This document shows, in pieces, positions 16,474 to 25,638 of a DNA stretch of 64,000 nucleotides (position 1 is the first letter of the stretch; each line of letters starts with the position of its first letter). Source of the stretch: Alteromonas sp. a30 (GTDB taxonomy: Bacteria > Pseudomonadota > Gammaproteobacteria > Enterobacterales > Alteromonadaceae). The stretch lies in contig NZ_JABEPE010000010.1 of the NCBI RefSeq assembly GCF_026788005.1, positions 105,197 to 169,196 of the forward strand, read 5' to 3'. The notes beneath the pieces are model-generated. The model searched no databases, was not told the origin of the DNA, and saw only the letters and a list, made by a program, of their open reading frames with translations. The translations under genes were made by a program, and so were the position numbers.

Positions 16474-16507
16474 ATTATTTGTCTAAAATATGACATTTTC
16501 ATGAAAT
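16474..16507 (-). promoter_or_regulatory. Pho box and -10 of phoB
   Basis: Minus strand ATTTCATGAAAATGTCAT (16490-16507): two CTGTCAT-like heptamers (5/7 and 6/7) with 11-nt period. After exactly 10 nt comes AATAAT (16474-16479), a 5/6 match to TATAAT, 33 nt before the phoB ATG. A classical autoregulated pho promoter layout. Confidence 0.7.
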
Positions 16508-16835
16508 GTCTGAAAACTTTAGCCTAGTCATTGTAAGCTAAATCGCGTACATTTTTGTTTGTAATTTTGATTTTGGCCCGTCGAGCAGCATCCTCATTAG
16601 ACTAAATAACGATGTCATTTGAGCAAATAGATTTCGACACGCTTATAAAATCAGCTTTACAATTAACGATTAGAAATTCCACGCATTAACATTAATGGTA
16701 TACATTTCTTCAAGATAAGAAGTATTCGGAGTTGTTCCTGCCATCGCTCACTTGAACCGTTCAATAAGCAGTATAAACAATGGTTTACGAGTAAATAGCT
16801 GGCACAGACAGCGTCATAATAATAAGGGTTCTTTA
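16508..16835. other. Intergenic region between phoB and the sensor kinase
   Basis: AT-rich spacer holding the divergent start regions. Beyond the phoB Pho box I see no convincing regulatory site. An in-frame TTG at 16752 extends the kinase frame but has no ribosome site. Confidence 0.4.
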
Positions 16836-18587
16836 ATGTCTAAAGTCAAAACCGGGCTATCCACCAAACTGCTTACCCGGGTTTTATCGGTTTACTTTAT
16901 CCTGACGCTGCTGGTAACTGCTGGTCAAATTCTGACGGAATATCTGAATGCAAAAAAGCATATTGTCGATGAGCTACAAACGTTAAAAAACACGTTTAGC
17001 GTCAGCTTAACCCGAGCCATTTGGGAGCTTAATACCCCACAAGCTAAATCAATTGCCGAAGGTTTAATGGAATTACCCATTGTTGAAGGGGTGCAAATTC
17101 GCGATGAAAACGGCAGCTATATTGCCAATTTAGGAACAACTTCACTTCTAGAAATTCCCCCTGTTAACACGGGTGTACGCCATGAACATGAAGGAGGCAC
17201 CTTTGGTTTCACGTTCCCGCTTATTTTTGAATTTTCTGGGCGCACTTCGAATGTGGGCGACGTTACCCTCTATTCCAGTTTTGAAATTATCTTTTCACGA
17301 ATTGAAGTAGGCATTTATTTTTTAATCAGTAATGCCATCTTAAAAACCGGTTTTTTGGTTTTTTTATTCCTCAATGCATTTCGCACGATGCTGACCGACC
17401 CTTTGTCCGAGCTCACACGACAGATGAATGAATTCGACATTGAGCGACTTGAGCAATCTAAACTAGTGGTGAAAATAGGCGAGAAAAACGAGTTGTATGT
17501 TTTACGAGATGCGTACAATGATTTGGTTGATGACCTCATCGATTTTCAAAGTCGGCTTGGAGGGGCGCAATCAGAGTTGCGCGATGCCAACCGCAAATTA
17601 GACGAACAAAACTTGATGCTCGAACAGGAAGTGGCCAGAAAAACAGCGACTCTCAGCCGAATCATGCTGGACTTAGAACAACAGCGTGATGAACTCATTG
17701 ATAAACAATATGCGCTGAAAAAAGAAAATGAAAACCGCCGCCAAATTGAAACGCGCTTGCTTGAGAAAAACAAAGAATTAGCTGACTCAATGGAAACGCT
17801 ACGCCTAGCTCAAGATCAACTTGTAGAGTCAGAAAGAATGGCCTCTTTAGGCGGCTTGGTGGCCGGCATTGCCCATGATGTGAATACCCCGATTGGTGTG
17901 GGTGTGACCGCTGCGAGTATTTTGCAAGAAAGACTACAAAAGCTCCAAAGTGACTTTGATAATAAACAACTCACAAACAAAGCCATGGCTAACTTTCTGG
18001 AAGATACCAGTAAAACAACTAATCTGTTAATGAATAATTTAAATCGCGCCTCCAACCTCATTGCCAGCTTTAAGCAAGTCTCGGTTGACCAAACCAGCGA
18101 AGCGATTCGAAACATCAATTTGCTAGAATACGTGAACGAAATCATTCACTCCTTAGCGCCCAGATTAAAGAAAACCGAGCATAAAGTGAACGTGAATTGT
18201 CGGGACGACATTACCGTATGTTGTGCTCCCGGCGCGATTGCACAAATCATCACCAATATGATGATGAATTCCCTGATCCACGGCTTTGAACATGTAACAA
18301 GAGGCACTATTACCATCGACATTTATCAAAAAGATGATGACATTTGTATCGATTACAAAGATGACGGTAAGGGTTTAAACGCAGAAATGTTAGAAAGGCA
18401 TTTCGACGCCTTTTTCACCACTAAACGCGGTAAAGGGGGGAGCGGCCTAGGCACACATATTATGTATAACTTGGTCACGCAAACACTTAACGGGGAAATC
18501 ACAGTGGAAAGCCGAGAAGGCGAAGGCGTTGCGTATCATATTAAATTCCCAAATCATAATATGAATGATGCATTCTGCTCGGAATAA
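16836..18587 (+). CDS. Membrane sensor histidine kinase (orphan)
   Basis: 583 residues from the ATG at 16836 (AAGGG 8 nt upstream). N-terminal membrane helix (about 13-33), a periplasmic sensor (about 35-150), a second helix (about 155-175), a linker, and a long coiled coil (about 235-325). The DHp helix carries His347 in GGLVAGIAHDVNTPIG. The ATPase domain has MMMNSLIHGFE, DDGKGLN and GKGGSGLGTHIMYNLV. The HDVNTP form of the H-box is typical of HPK4-like kinases. No response regulator adjoins it; PhoB/PhoR lie divergently upstream, but this kinase is not PhoR-like. Confidence 0.88.
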   Translation: MSKVKTGLSTKLLTRVLSVYFILTLLVTAGQILTEYLNAKKHIVDELQTLKNTFSVSLTRAIWELNTPQAKSIAEGLMELPIVEGVQIRDENGSYIANLGTTSLLEIPPVNTGVRHEHEGGTFGFTFPLIFEFSGRTSNVGDVTLYSSFEIIFSRIEVGIYFLISNAILKTGFLVFLFLNAFRTMLTDPLSELTRQMNEFDIERLEQSKLVVKIGEKNELYVLRDAYNDLVDDLIDFQSRLGGAQSELRDANRKLDEQNLMLEQEVARKTATLSRIMLDLEQQRDELIDKQYALKKENENRRQIETRLLEKNKELADSMETLRLAQDQLVESERMASLGGLVAGIAHDVNTPIGVGVTAASILQERLQKLQSDFDNKQLTNKAMANFLEDTSKTTNLLMNNLNRASNLIASFKQVSVDQTSEAIRNINLLEYVNEIIHSLAPRLKKTEHKVNVNCRDDITVCCAPGAIAQIITNMMMNSLIHGFEHVTRGTITIDIYQKDDDICIDYKDDGKGLNAEMLERHFDAFFTTKRGKGGSGLGTHIMYNLVTQTLNGEITVESREGEGVAYHIKFPNHNMNDAFCSE

Positions 18588-18686
18588 CTGGTTTGAGGCG
18601 TCACTTCCTGATAACCTCGCCCACCTAATTTTCGCACGTCATTCTTGCGCCTTTCAACACTCCGGTATCTAAGGGAAACAGCATTC

Positions 18687-19592
18687 ATGTGGTTTAAGAA
18701 TTTAAAAATTTACCGACTCACAGAAACCCTCAATCTTGATGAATCACAACTTCAAGATTTACTTACAGAAAACAGCTTCCGCCCTTGCGGCAGCCAAGAA
18801 CTGGCAAGCATGGGATGGACCAATCCACTCGGTCAAGGCGAAGCCTTATATCACTCTGCGAATGGTAATTTCTGGTTCACCTTACGCAAACAAGAGCGCA
18901 TATTGCCTGCGTCAGTTGTTAATGCAGAACTGGAAGACAAAGTAAACGAAATTGAATCCAGCACCGGCAATCCTGTTGGCAAAAAAGCCAAGCAAGATTT
19001 AAAGCAAGAAATCGTACATAAACTTTTGCCACAAGCCTTCACTAAAATTGGCGACACTCACGGCTTTGTTTGCTCGTCTGCCAATCTCATTATGATTGAT
19101 GCCTCTGCCGACGGTAAAGCCGAGACCTACCTTGCGGTTTTGCGTAAAACACTAGGCTCATTGCCTGTTGTGCCGCTTTCCAAACGCAGCATCGCCGAAG
19201 AGCTTACCGATTGGTTGGTGTCCGATAGCTGGCCGCGCGACATCGAGTTATTAGAAGAAGGCGAATTGAAAGACCCAGCAGAAAGCGGCGGCATTATTCG
19301 TTGTAAAAACCAAGATTTATTCGCTGACGAGATCAAAGCGCATTTAGACGCTGGCAAACAGCTTCATAAAGTGGAAATTAGCTGGAAGGAAACCCTGACC
19401 TGCATTATCCAAGAAGATGCGTCAGTTAAACGTATTAAATTTTCCGACATGATGCGCGAAGAAAACGACGATATTCCACCTGAAGAATTATCCGCCCGCG
19501 CCGACGCCGATTTTGCGCTTATGGCTGGTGAACTGGTGAAACTCGCTGAGTGGATTGACGAAACCTTTAATTTAAAGGAATCGGGGATTTAA
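18687..19592 (+). CDS. rdgC: Recombination-associated protein RdgC
   Basis: 301 residues from MWFKNLKIYRL. The upstream 14 codons of the open frame are not part of the family and AAGGGA precedes this ATG. RdgC is a toroidal, sequence-independent DNA-binding protein that restrains RecA. Conserved phrases include FRPCGSQELASMGW, LLPQAF, LIMIDASADGKAE, SLPVVPLS and a C-terminal RADADFALMAGEL. Length matches E. coli RdgC (303). Single gene followed by a terminator. Confidence 0.95.
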   Translation: MWFKNLKIYRLTETLNLDESQLQDLLTENSFRPCGSQELASMGWTNPLGQGEALYHSANGNFWFTLRKQERILPASVVNAELEDKVNEIESSTGNPVGKKAKQDLKQEIVHKLLPQAFTKIGDTHGFVCSSANLIMIDASADGKAETYLAVLRKTLGSLPVVPLSKRSIAEELTDWLVSDSWPRDIELLEEGELKDPAESGGIIRCKNQDLFADEIKAHLDAGKQLHKVEISWKETLTCIIQEDASVKRIKFSDMMREENDDIPPEELSARADADFALMAGELVKLAEWIDETFNLKESGI

Positions 19593-19610
19593 ACCCCCCA
19601 AGTTAACAGA

Positions 19611-19633
19611 AAAGGCTACCTAAGGTAGCCTTT
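19611..19633. terminator. Terminator between rdgC and the aerolysin-like gene
   Basis: AAAGGCTACC-taa-GGTAGCCTTT, a perfect ten-pair stem 18 nt after rdgC. The T-rich flank is modest on both sides, and the position suits both converging genes. Confidence 0.75.
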
Positions 19634-19661
19634 GTTATTTATTCCACTCTAAATACGTACT

Positions 19662-20618
19662 TTATCTTTTGCAGAAACTTTTCAGATCCGCAGAATCGCC
19701 AGTATCAGGATAAGGGGATTGAGTATAGTTACAACGTAAATCCCATGTCGTTACTCCTTCCCACGTACCATAGGTTTTCACCTCCGCACCTGTTCTCTTG
19801 GATTTTAACGTCATGACATACGGCACACTTAAGGTAGCTCTCCATACTTCTGCCTTAGCAATAACTTGGGTGTGAGGTGGAGCCACCACAGGGAAATTAC
19901 ATTGATAACTTTCAGAATAAGATTGTTCTTCACCAAAGGTTACCGACTCCTCTGTTGTGACCTCGATCGAGCCTTCCACATCTGCAACAAATGGAATTCC
20001 CGCTGAAAAGGTAAACCCTTCGGTTATGGAAAAGCCTGATGTCCGAGAAAAGCTAGAACTATTCTCTACCGATTTAGTTTTATCCAATTCCATAACTTGA
20101 TCAGAATCAGTATCATTCTGATTTGTTAAGGTTGCTAAAACGTCTGGAGTCTGGTCGACTATTTGTGATTCATTGGTTTGATAATCAACATCTGTTACTT
20201 CCATATCTTCGTAGATGAAACAAAAATATTGGTCATTATAGATACCGCCGTCATAGGGGTAAGTAATAGCAGGATTACGCTCAACAATGCATTTAGAATC
20301 CTTATAAGCGAGAATTCTAAAATATCCTTCCGTCTCACCTGAGCCCGCTTCAAAACGCCAATATTGATCGCTATATACACCGCTACCTTTGTAATATTCG
20401 ACAACATCTCGCTCAACAATGCAGCCACCATACTCAAGGCCAATAATCCGGTAATACCCCTCAAACTCACCCGTACCTGGCTCTAAGTACCAATACTGAT
20501 CGTCATAGGTATTACCTGAATACATGACAACATCTTCATCCCGACCTATCAGCCATTCTTTAGTAGTAAACCCTTGTAGCTTAAACCTAATATCGCTTGG
20601 GGGAATATACATTGACAT
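19662..20618 (-). CDS. Beta-trefoil lectin-like plus aerolysin-fold pore-forming protein
   Basis: 318 residues, no signal peptide. Residues 1-137 hold three copies of a motif of about 46 residues (Y-DQYW--E-G-GE-EGY-RI, then CIVER), the pattern of a three-lobed beta-trefoil. Residues about 138-318 look like an ETX/MTX2-aerolysin module: a Ser/Thr-rich stretch of alternating polarity around KSVENSSSFSRTSG through TTEESVTFGEEQSYSESYQ, the expected membrane-inserting hairpin, then YQCNFPVVAPPHTQV and AEVWRATLSVPYVMTLKS. Known proteins of this design bind glycans and form oligomeric pores. Lack of a Sec signal implies release by lysis or an intracellular role. The divergent neighbour is a LodA-type operon. 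Confidence 0.68.
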   Translation of the reverse strand: MSMYIPPSDIRFKLQGFTTKEWLIGRDEDVVMYSGNTYDDQYWYLEPGTGEFEGYYRIIGLEYGGCIVERDVVEYYKGSGVYSDQYWRFEAGSGETEGYFRILAYKDSKCIVERNPAITYPYDGGIYNDQYFCFIYEDMEVTDVDYQTNESQIVDQTPDVLATLTNQNDTDSDQVMELDKTKSVENSSSFSRTSGFSITEGFTFSAGIPFVADVEGSIEVTTEESVTFGEEQSYSESYQCNFPVVAPPHTQVIAKAEVWRATLSVPYVMTLKSKRTGAEVKTYGTWEGVTTWDLRCNYTQSPYPDTGDSADLKSFCKR

Positions 20619-20942
20619 ACTTCACTCCTTTTTTAACAACCTAAATATGGACCTTATTTTATCCTATATGTCAATTTATAAATAATAGATTTGCTTTCAC
20701 ATGACATAAATTCATACAAAATAATATTAAAAAACATTGAAACTTCTAAATTTTAAAATTTGAACAAAAATGTAATGTGTAATAACGTGAAATAGGCAAA
20801 TTCTCAGACCACGACTACACTCATTAAGCCCAGTAATTTTCTAGGCACCCATCGCTAGCATAAAACAATACAGTATCGGCTTGCGATGGCTCATAACCAC
20901 ACTACAAACCTAAAAAGCGATAAGGCATGCCGAGGAGGCAAT
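20619..20942. other. Divergent intergenic region, aerolysin-like / c-heme-lodAB
   Basis: Very AT-rich, with many A-tracts between 20690 and 20800, and containing both start regions. No recognised operator. An in-frame ATG at 20886 extends the plus-strand gene, but the ATG at 20943 has a near-perfect GAGGAGG ribosome site. Confidence 0.4.
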
Positions 20943-22349
20943 ATGCAGCCCAAAAGAAACTCTCTTTATCTACGCTTATACAAAATACTACCGTTGATCA
21001 TAGCAACATTGATGCTATCAATGAGCACCAACGTCAACGCTAAGCAAAACAGTGAATGTTTAGCAGAACCTGATTGGTTTCCTCATTCTCAAACACCAAG
21101 GCCAAACGATGCCACCTTTAAAAGTTCCACCAATTGCGTGTTCCACCAGTGGTCATGGCAAATGTTTTTATGGTTAACCCAAGAAGATGAAAACGGCAAT
21201 CCGCGATTTTTATCTTTTGAGTCGCCGCAATCTTTAATAGGAATGGAGCATCGCGGCCTCATGCCACGACGTACCAAACATGCTACGGCAATGTCGTTTG
21301 ATGAATATCTACAAGCGGGAACAGATGGCATTTTAATCGACCATAATGGTAAAGCGGTATATTACTCGCAATACGTGAACCCAACCTTTGCTAACTTTAT
21401 TAAGGGAAAAGACGAAAGTGGCAACTACAACAAAAGCCAAGATTTTCGCTTCCCTCAAAATGTGATCAACATGGGTAAAACCGCGCCTCAAACCGAATTC
21501 CCCATTTATGGCACAGCGGGAGCATTAGAGTTAAAAGCCGCGTGGCGTGTGGTAAAAGAAGGTGAAGACACCAGCGATGTCTTTACTATGAAAACCGAGT
21601 TAGCCAAGCTCGTTAACACGGCTAATGGCATTCAAGTGAATCATGAGGAAACTTACTCAGCAACCGTAGCCTTAGTTGGCTTTCACATTGCAGGGATTGT
21701 ACAAGGTCATCCTGAAATGATTTGGGCAACGTTTGAGCATCATAACAATGCGCCCGATGTGCAAGCCGGAACCAGCTTTACGTCGCCTGTTTCACCAGAT
21801 GACTATACGTTTTACACGGCGAACACCAAACTTCAAGATTGCAACATTAACCCCGCCAAAGATGGTATGGAGTTAAACGAAGCAACGCAAACCTTTACCC
21901 CAATCACACAAGTGTGTCGACGCTATCCTTTTGGTAACGCCCCCAACGAACAGCAAAGCAATACCGCTCACATTACCCAGCTAAACGCGAGTGTCCAATC
22001 TAAACTCGATAACGGTGATGTTTGGGAAAACTACGATGAAATTGGCGCGATTTGGTTCGGTGGGGAAGACAAGCTAGTTCCCGGTTTAAGATTGGCTGAC
22101 GATAGCCTGCTAACGGGTTCATTGAAGCTTTCTAACAGCACCATCGAAACCTTTACGCAAGTGGCAGACAGCATGAATAACTGCTTCCGTTGTCACAATA
22201 CAGCGCAAGAATTCCCGCCGAAAATGAGTTTAGACCCACTCCCAGCCACCAACTTAAACATTAGTCATGCTTTCCAGAACATCTTTTTCTGGTCGCAAGA
22301 ATTGGAAGAAGTCAAAACGTACCTCAATAAATTAGGAGACAAGAAATGA
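20943..22349 (+). CDS. Exported protein with a c-type heme motif, coupled to lodA
   Basis: 468 residues from the ATG at 20943 (GAGGAGG 5 nt upstream). Signal peptide (about 1-33: LPLIIATLMLSMSTNVNA). A large domain with the aromatic phrase VFHQWSWQMFLWLTQED, then a single CxxCH heme-attachment site (NNCFRCHNTAQEF) near the C-terminus, followed by a Met-containing segment (PPKMSLDP). I do not recognise the family. Its stop overlaps the LodA-like start by 4 nt (ATGA), so the two are translationally coupled. It could be an electron acceptor, peroxidase or partner for the oxidase; this is inference. Confidence 0.72.
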   Translation: MQPKRNSLYLRLYKILPLIIATLMLSMSTNVNAKQNSECLAEPDWFPHSQTPRPNDATFKSSTNCVFHQWSWQMFLWLTQEDENGNPRFLSFESPQSLIGMEHRGLMPRRTKHATAMSFDEYLQAGTDGILIDHNGKAVYYSQYVNPTFANFIKGKDESGNYNKSQDFRFPQNVINMGKTAPQTEFPIYGTAGALELKAAWRVVKEGEDTSDVFTMKTELAKLVNTANGIQVNHEETYSATVALVGFHIAGIVQGHPEMIWATFEHHNNAPDVQAGTSFTSPVSPDDYTFYTANTKLQDCNINPAKDGMELNEATQTFTPITQVCRRYPFGNAPNEQQSNTAHITQLNASVQSKLDNGDVWENYDEIGAIWFGGEDKLVPGLRLADDSLLTGSLKLSNSTIETFTQVADSMNNCFRCHNTAQEFPPKMSLDPLPATNLNISHAFQNIFFWSQELEEVKTYLNKLGDKK

Positions 22350-24418
22350 GTTACTTTCGCGTTCATCCCACCATTAACTTTGCTCGTGTTGGAAACAGTG
22401 AAGAATACTATCTTGCTCCTGAAACTGCCGCAGGAGAATTAATCGACAGGGAAACGGGGTTATTTGGCGGCTTACCGGTCAAACCTAACACAGAAGACAC
22501 CCCCATCGACGAACATGATTTTCGTGATGGCGATGGTAAAGTGAAACGACAAGCAGCGCGTTTCCGCTTATTCGCTTACGACCAAGAACAAACCAACTAC
22601 CCAGCAGAAGACAAAGGCAGAGAAATTAAGATTGGCGATACGGTAGGTGGCAAAGTCATTAAAGATATTGTTTGGCAAGTGCATTTAGCCAACAAGAAAA
22701 ACAACAATTACACCATAGTTAACGATCAAGGCGAAGAAGAAGGCATCATCTCGTACGAAAATGGGAATACACCACCAGTACGCAACCCGCAGTATGGTGA
22801 TGATTTGTCGAGTGCTAACCGCTTAAACACGTTAGTGGTAGATGCAGGCCCAAGAGCCATTTCAGTGTTAAATAACGCTGGAGCACAACTTGAGTTTAGC
22901 CAATCTTCTGAGGCCAGTTATACCTTAGATAACGGCAGCATTAAAAGCCTACCAAGCTACCCGATCAGTTTCCCGAATCAACACTTTGATATGTTTGAGC
23001 CGCTTGGCACAATCGATAGCTTAGGCGAAATGCAAATTGAGCAAATCTCTGGACGCTTAATTGTGACTGGTGGATACGGAAAAGCCAGTGCAATCAAAGA
23101 CGATGATGGCAATCCGCCAAAACTCGATAACGCCATTGATAATGACAATTGGTTTGACGACACGTCCGATGGTCCTGTCTGTGCGACGGTGGTTTTTGAA
23201 GATGGTTCAAGCGTACAAGCCGTTCATGGTTGGATTGTTTGTACCGACCCTGGCTATGCACCACAAACCCGTAATGTAGTATCAACATGGGACGATGTTT
23301 ACGACACTTGGGTGCAGAACTTATCATTAACACCAAGCATTTATAACGATGGCTTCCAAGACGGTTACAAAGCCTCTTTTTATGGCGATGTCATCCCTGT
23401 TTTTCATGCGGCTTTTTTACAACGTTGGAATACCGCATTACCTAACAAAGGCGTAAAAGGCCATGATTTCATGGCACAAATTAAGCCAACGGATGATCCT
23501 TCCAGCAAGATTCCTTCATTTACTAGCTTAATCCGCAAGCCTTCGCCTCCGGGGACATCAGATGCGCCGGGCAATGAAGATGGTGTTCCGGGTAAAATGC
23601 CCCTTGCCCTTGGCGACGCCATGAAGAGCTTTTTATCGCTAACTGAGACACAATACTTTTTGCTCATGCAGTGGTATCAAGGCCAATCGGTTGAAGCTTA
23701 TGAGCCTTTAGGAAAGGGCGAGTATATGGACAAAATGGTGTTAGAGAACTGCTTAGGTGGACGTTATTCGCCGGGTATCGATCTGACCTTCATCGTGCGC
23801 GATGTCCACTTGTACCAAAAAGAGTGGCAAGGTAAAACAGGCCCTTTCCGTATTAACATGAAGCCTCTTAACTACAGTCATGCGACGGATAAAAGCACCC
23901 ACTTTTTAACAGAGGGTTATGTGCCATTGCGTAAATACCAAGTAGAGCCGGGAGACCTGTGTAAATTCATGTCTCAACCTTGGCATACGGACTATAACAG
24001 CTGTGCAACCCACACCACCGACCCTAATCCAGATCAAAGCAATACGCTTTACTGGTCGTGGCCTGCGCAACGTCCGGTGTCGGTTTACCCGAAAGAATCC
24101 TGCCGATATGACAGCAAAACACAGACTTGGAGTATTGGCGATACTCTATTCAGTGTTAGAGGTACAGGAACGGAAACTCCCTACCCTCAACAACAAGGTC
24201 GATATCAATGTTATTTCGATTTTGTTGAAAATTGGCATAAAGTCGGGTTTATTATTCAGGGAACACAAATTGCCGATGAGGAACATAATACCCATTATGG
24301 TGCAGATAAGTTCCTTGAGGTATCCAGTCAATTTGACAGTCATGGAAATACGGTTGAGCCTTGGCCCACCGCGGTAGAACCGGGTTATACAAAGCCCAGT
24401 GACTGCGGCCCCAAATAA
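22346..24418 (+). CDS. LodA/GoxA-family CTQ-dependent amino-acid oxidase-like protein
   Basis: 690 residues. LodA-type enzymes oxidise amino acids such as lysine (epsilon-amino) or glycine with a self-derived cysteine tryptophylquinone and release hydrogen peroxide, which gives antibacterial activity. Family features are the N-terminal VHPTINFARVGNSEEYYLAPE, DAGPRAI, GRLIVTGGYG, VHGWIVCTDPGYAPQ and the C-terminal ENCLGGRYSPGIDLTF block. Candidate cofactor residues are Cys469 in that block and Trp546 in QPWHTDYNSC; this assignment needs an alignment. No Sec signal, as in Marinomonas LodA. The flavoprotein needed for cofactor formation is encoded next. Confidence 0.85.
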   Translation: MSYFRVHPTINFARVGNSEEYYLAPETAAGELIDRETGLFGGLPVKPNTEDTPIDEHDFRDGDGKVKRQAARFRLFAYDQEQTNYPAEDKGREIKIGDTVGGKVIKDIVWQVHLANKKNNNYTIVNDQGEEEGIISYENGNTPPVRNPQYGDDLSSANRLNTLVVDAGPRAISVLNNAGAQLEFSQSSEASYTLDNGSIKSLPSYPISFPNQHFDMFEPLGTIDSLGEMQIEQISGRLIVTGGYGKASAIKDDDGNPPKLDNAIDNDNWFDDTSDGPVCATVVFEDGSSVQAVHGWIVCTDPGYAPQTRNVVSTWDDVYDTWVQNLSLTPSIYNDGFQDGYKASFYGDVIPVFHAAFLQRWNTALPNKGVKGHDFMAQIKPTDDPSSKIPSFTSLIRKPSPPGTSDAPGNEDGVPGKMPLALGDAMKSFLSLTETQYFLLMQWYQGQSVEAYEPLGKGEYMDKMVLENCLGGRYSPGIDLTFIVRDVHLYQKEWQGKTGPFRINMKPLNYSHATDKSTHFLTEGYVPLRKYQVEPGDLCKFMSQPWHTDYNSCATHTTDPNPDQSNTLYWSWPAQRPVSVYPKESCRYDSKTQTWSIGDTLFSVRGTGTETPYPQQQGRYQCYFDFVENWHKVGFIIQGTQIADEEHNTHYGADKFLEVSSQFDSHGNTVEPWPTAVEPGYTKPSDCGPK

Positions 24419-24466
24419 ACAACCGACAGTAGCAATGGCTCAGGTAATGATTCAGGAATAAGCTTT

Positions 24467-25603
24467 ATGAACTCTACTAATCTGAGCGTTAGCATTATTG
24501 GTGGCGGCCCTGCGGGGTGCGCCACTGCGCTAGCTCTACAAAAACATGCCAGACGAAAAGGATTTGAACTCAACATTTTCGTCTTCACCGCACCCAACAC
24601 CAATGCCCCCTGCATTGGCGAAACGGTGCCCCCCGTGCTTAATCAACACCTCCGTGACATTGATGCCCATGAAATACTTGAGGGTGACGATCATCTAATT
24701 TGCCCCGGCAGCATTTCTGAGTGGCAAGAAAGCCGAGCAGGATATAACGACTTTCTATTTACTCCAGTTGGCAACGGATACCACTTAAATCGAGAGTTGT
24801 TTAATCAACAACTTTTAGCAACCTGCAAAAAGCAGCTTATTGAAGTGGTCGACAATGCACGGTTAACCGATATTGAACCCCATGAAAATGGATACCGCCT
24901 TGCTCTAAAGCGAAATGGTCAGCGCAACACGCATTACAGCGATTTTGTTGTAGATGCAACAGGCCACAACCGTAGCTTTACCTCTAAATTAAATATTGCT
25001 GTCAATCACTTCGATAAAGTGATGTCGATTTGCGCGATTTACGCCTTACCAGAAGGCGAGAAGCGCGCCGCAAATACGATGGTTTCGAGTGCACCGAGTG
25101 GATGGTGGTACGGTACACAATTACCTGAAAATAAGGCGCTTATTAGCTTTTGCACAGACTCATTCGAACTCAAGTCGCAAGATTTGTCTGCGCCACGTAA
25201 TTGGTATCGCACATTACTGGATAGCACATGGTTTTACCAACAATGCATCCATCAATTAGGTTGTGAATTACCTGAACCAGACAGCCTACATTTACGCCCA
25301 TCTCCTTCCGATATTTTATCGAATGTGGTTGGGAGAAATTGGCTAGCGGTGGGTGATGCTGCCTCAAGCTACGATTCAATATCTTCAGCAGGAATTACCA
25401 AATCAGTGATACACGGCAACCTCGCGGGGGAAGCCATCTGTAAAAGCATTTGCAAACAGGATGAAAAGCCGCTTCTGGATTATCAAGACAGTGTATTCAA
25501 CGACTTTTCCCAATATATCAAGCAACATCAGATGCATTACCACGCAGGAGGCAGTCGCTTTAACTATTCAGGTTTTTGGAAACGAAGACTGGTAAACGCA
25601 TAA
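24467..25603 (+). CDS. LodB-like FAD-dependent maturation flavoprotein
   Basis: 378 residues related to tryptophan-halogenase/LodB flavoproteins. N-terminal dinucleotide fold SIIGGGPAGCATALAL, family phrase CIGETVPPVLNQHL, VDATGHNRSF in the middle and the late FAD motif WLAVGDAASSYDSISSAGI. In LodA systems the LodB protein acts in the cytoplasm to build the tryptophylquinone in its partner. It is 48 nt downstream of the LodA-like gene in the same direction. The halogenase Lys-containing active-site motif is not seen, which supports the LodB assignment. Confidence 0.84.
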   Translation: MNSTNLSVSIIGGGPAGCATALALQKHARRKGFELNIFVFTAPNTNAPCIGETVPPVLNQHLRDIDAHEILEGDDHLICPGSISEWQESRAGYNDFLFTPVGNGYHLNRELFNQQLLATCKKQLIEVVDNARLTDIEPHENGYRLALKRNGQRNTHYSDFVVDATGHNRSFTSKLNIAVNHFDKVMSICAIYALPEGEKRAANTMVSSAPSGWWYGTQLPENKALISFCTDSFELKSQDLSAPRNWYRTLLDSTWFYQQCIHQLGCELPEPDSLHLRPSPSDILSNVVGRNWLAVGDAASSYDSISSAGITKSVIHGNLAGEAICKSICKQDEKPLLDYQDSVFNDFSQYIKQHQMHYHAGGSRFNYSGFWKRRLVNA

Positions 25604-25638
25604 AATTCCTTTTTACAAAGCAAGAAATCAAGTACCTA

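Noticed and set aside
20680..20720. TGTCAT-like motif upstream of the aerolysin-like gene as a Pho box
   Set aside because: Only one half-site fits; the second heptamer at 11-nt period does not match.
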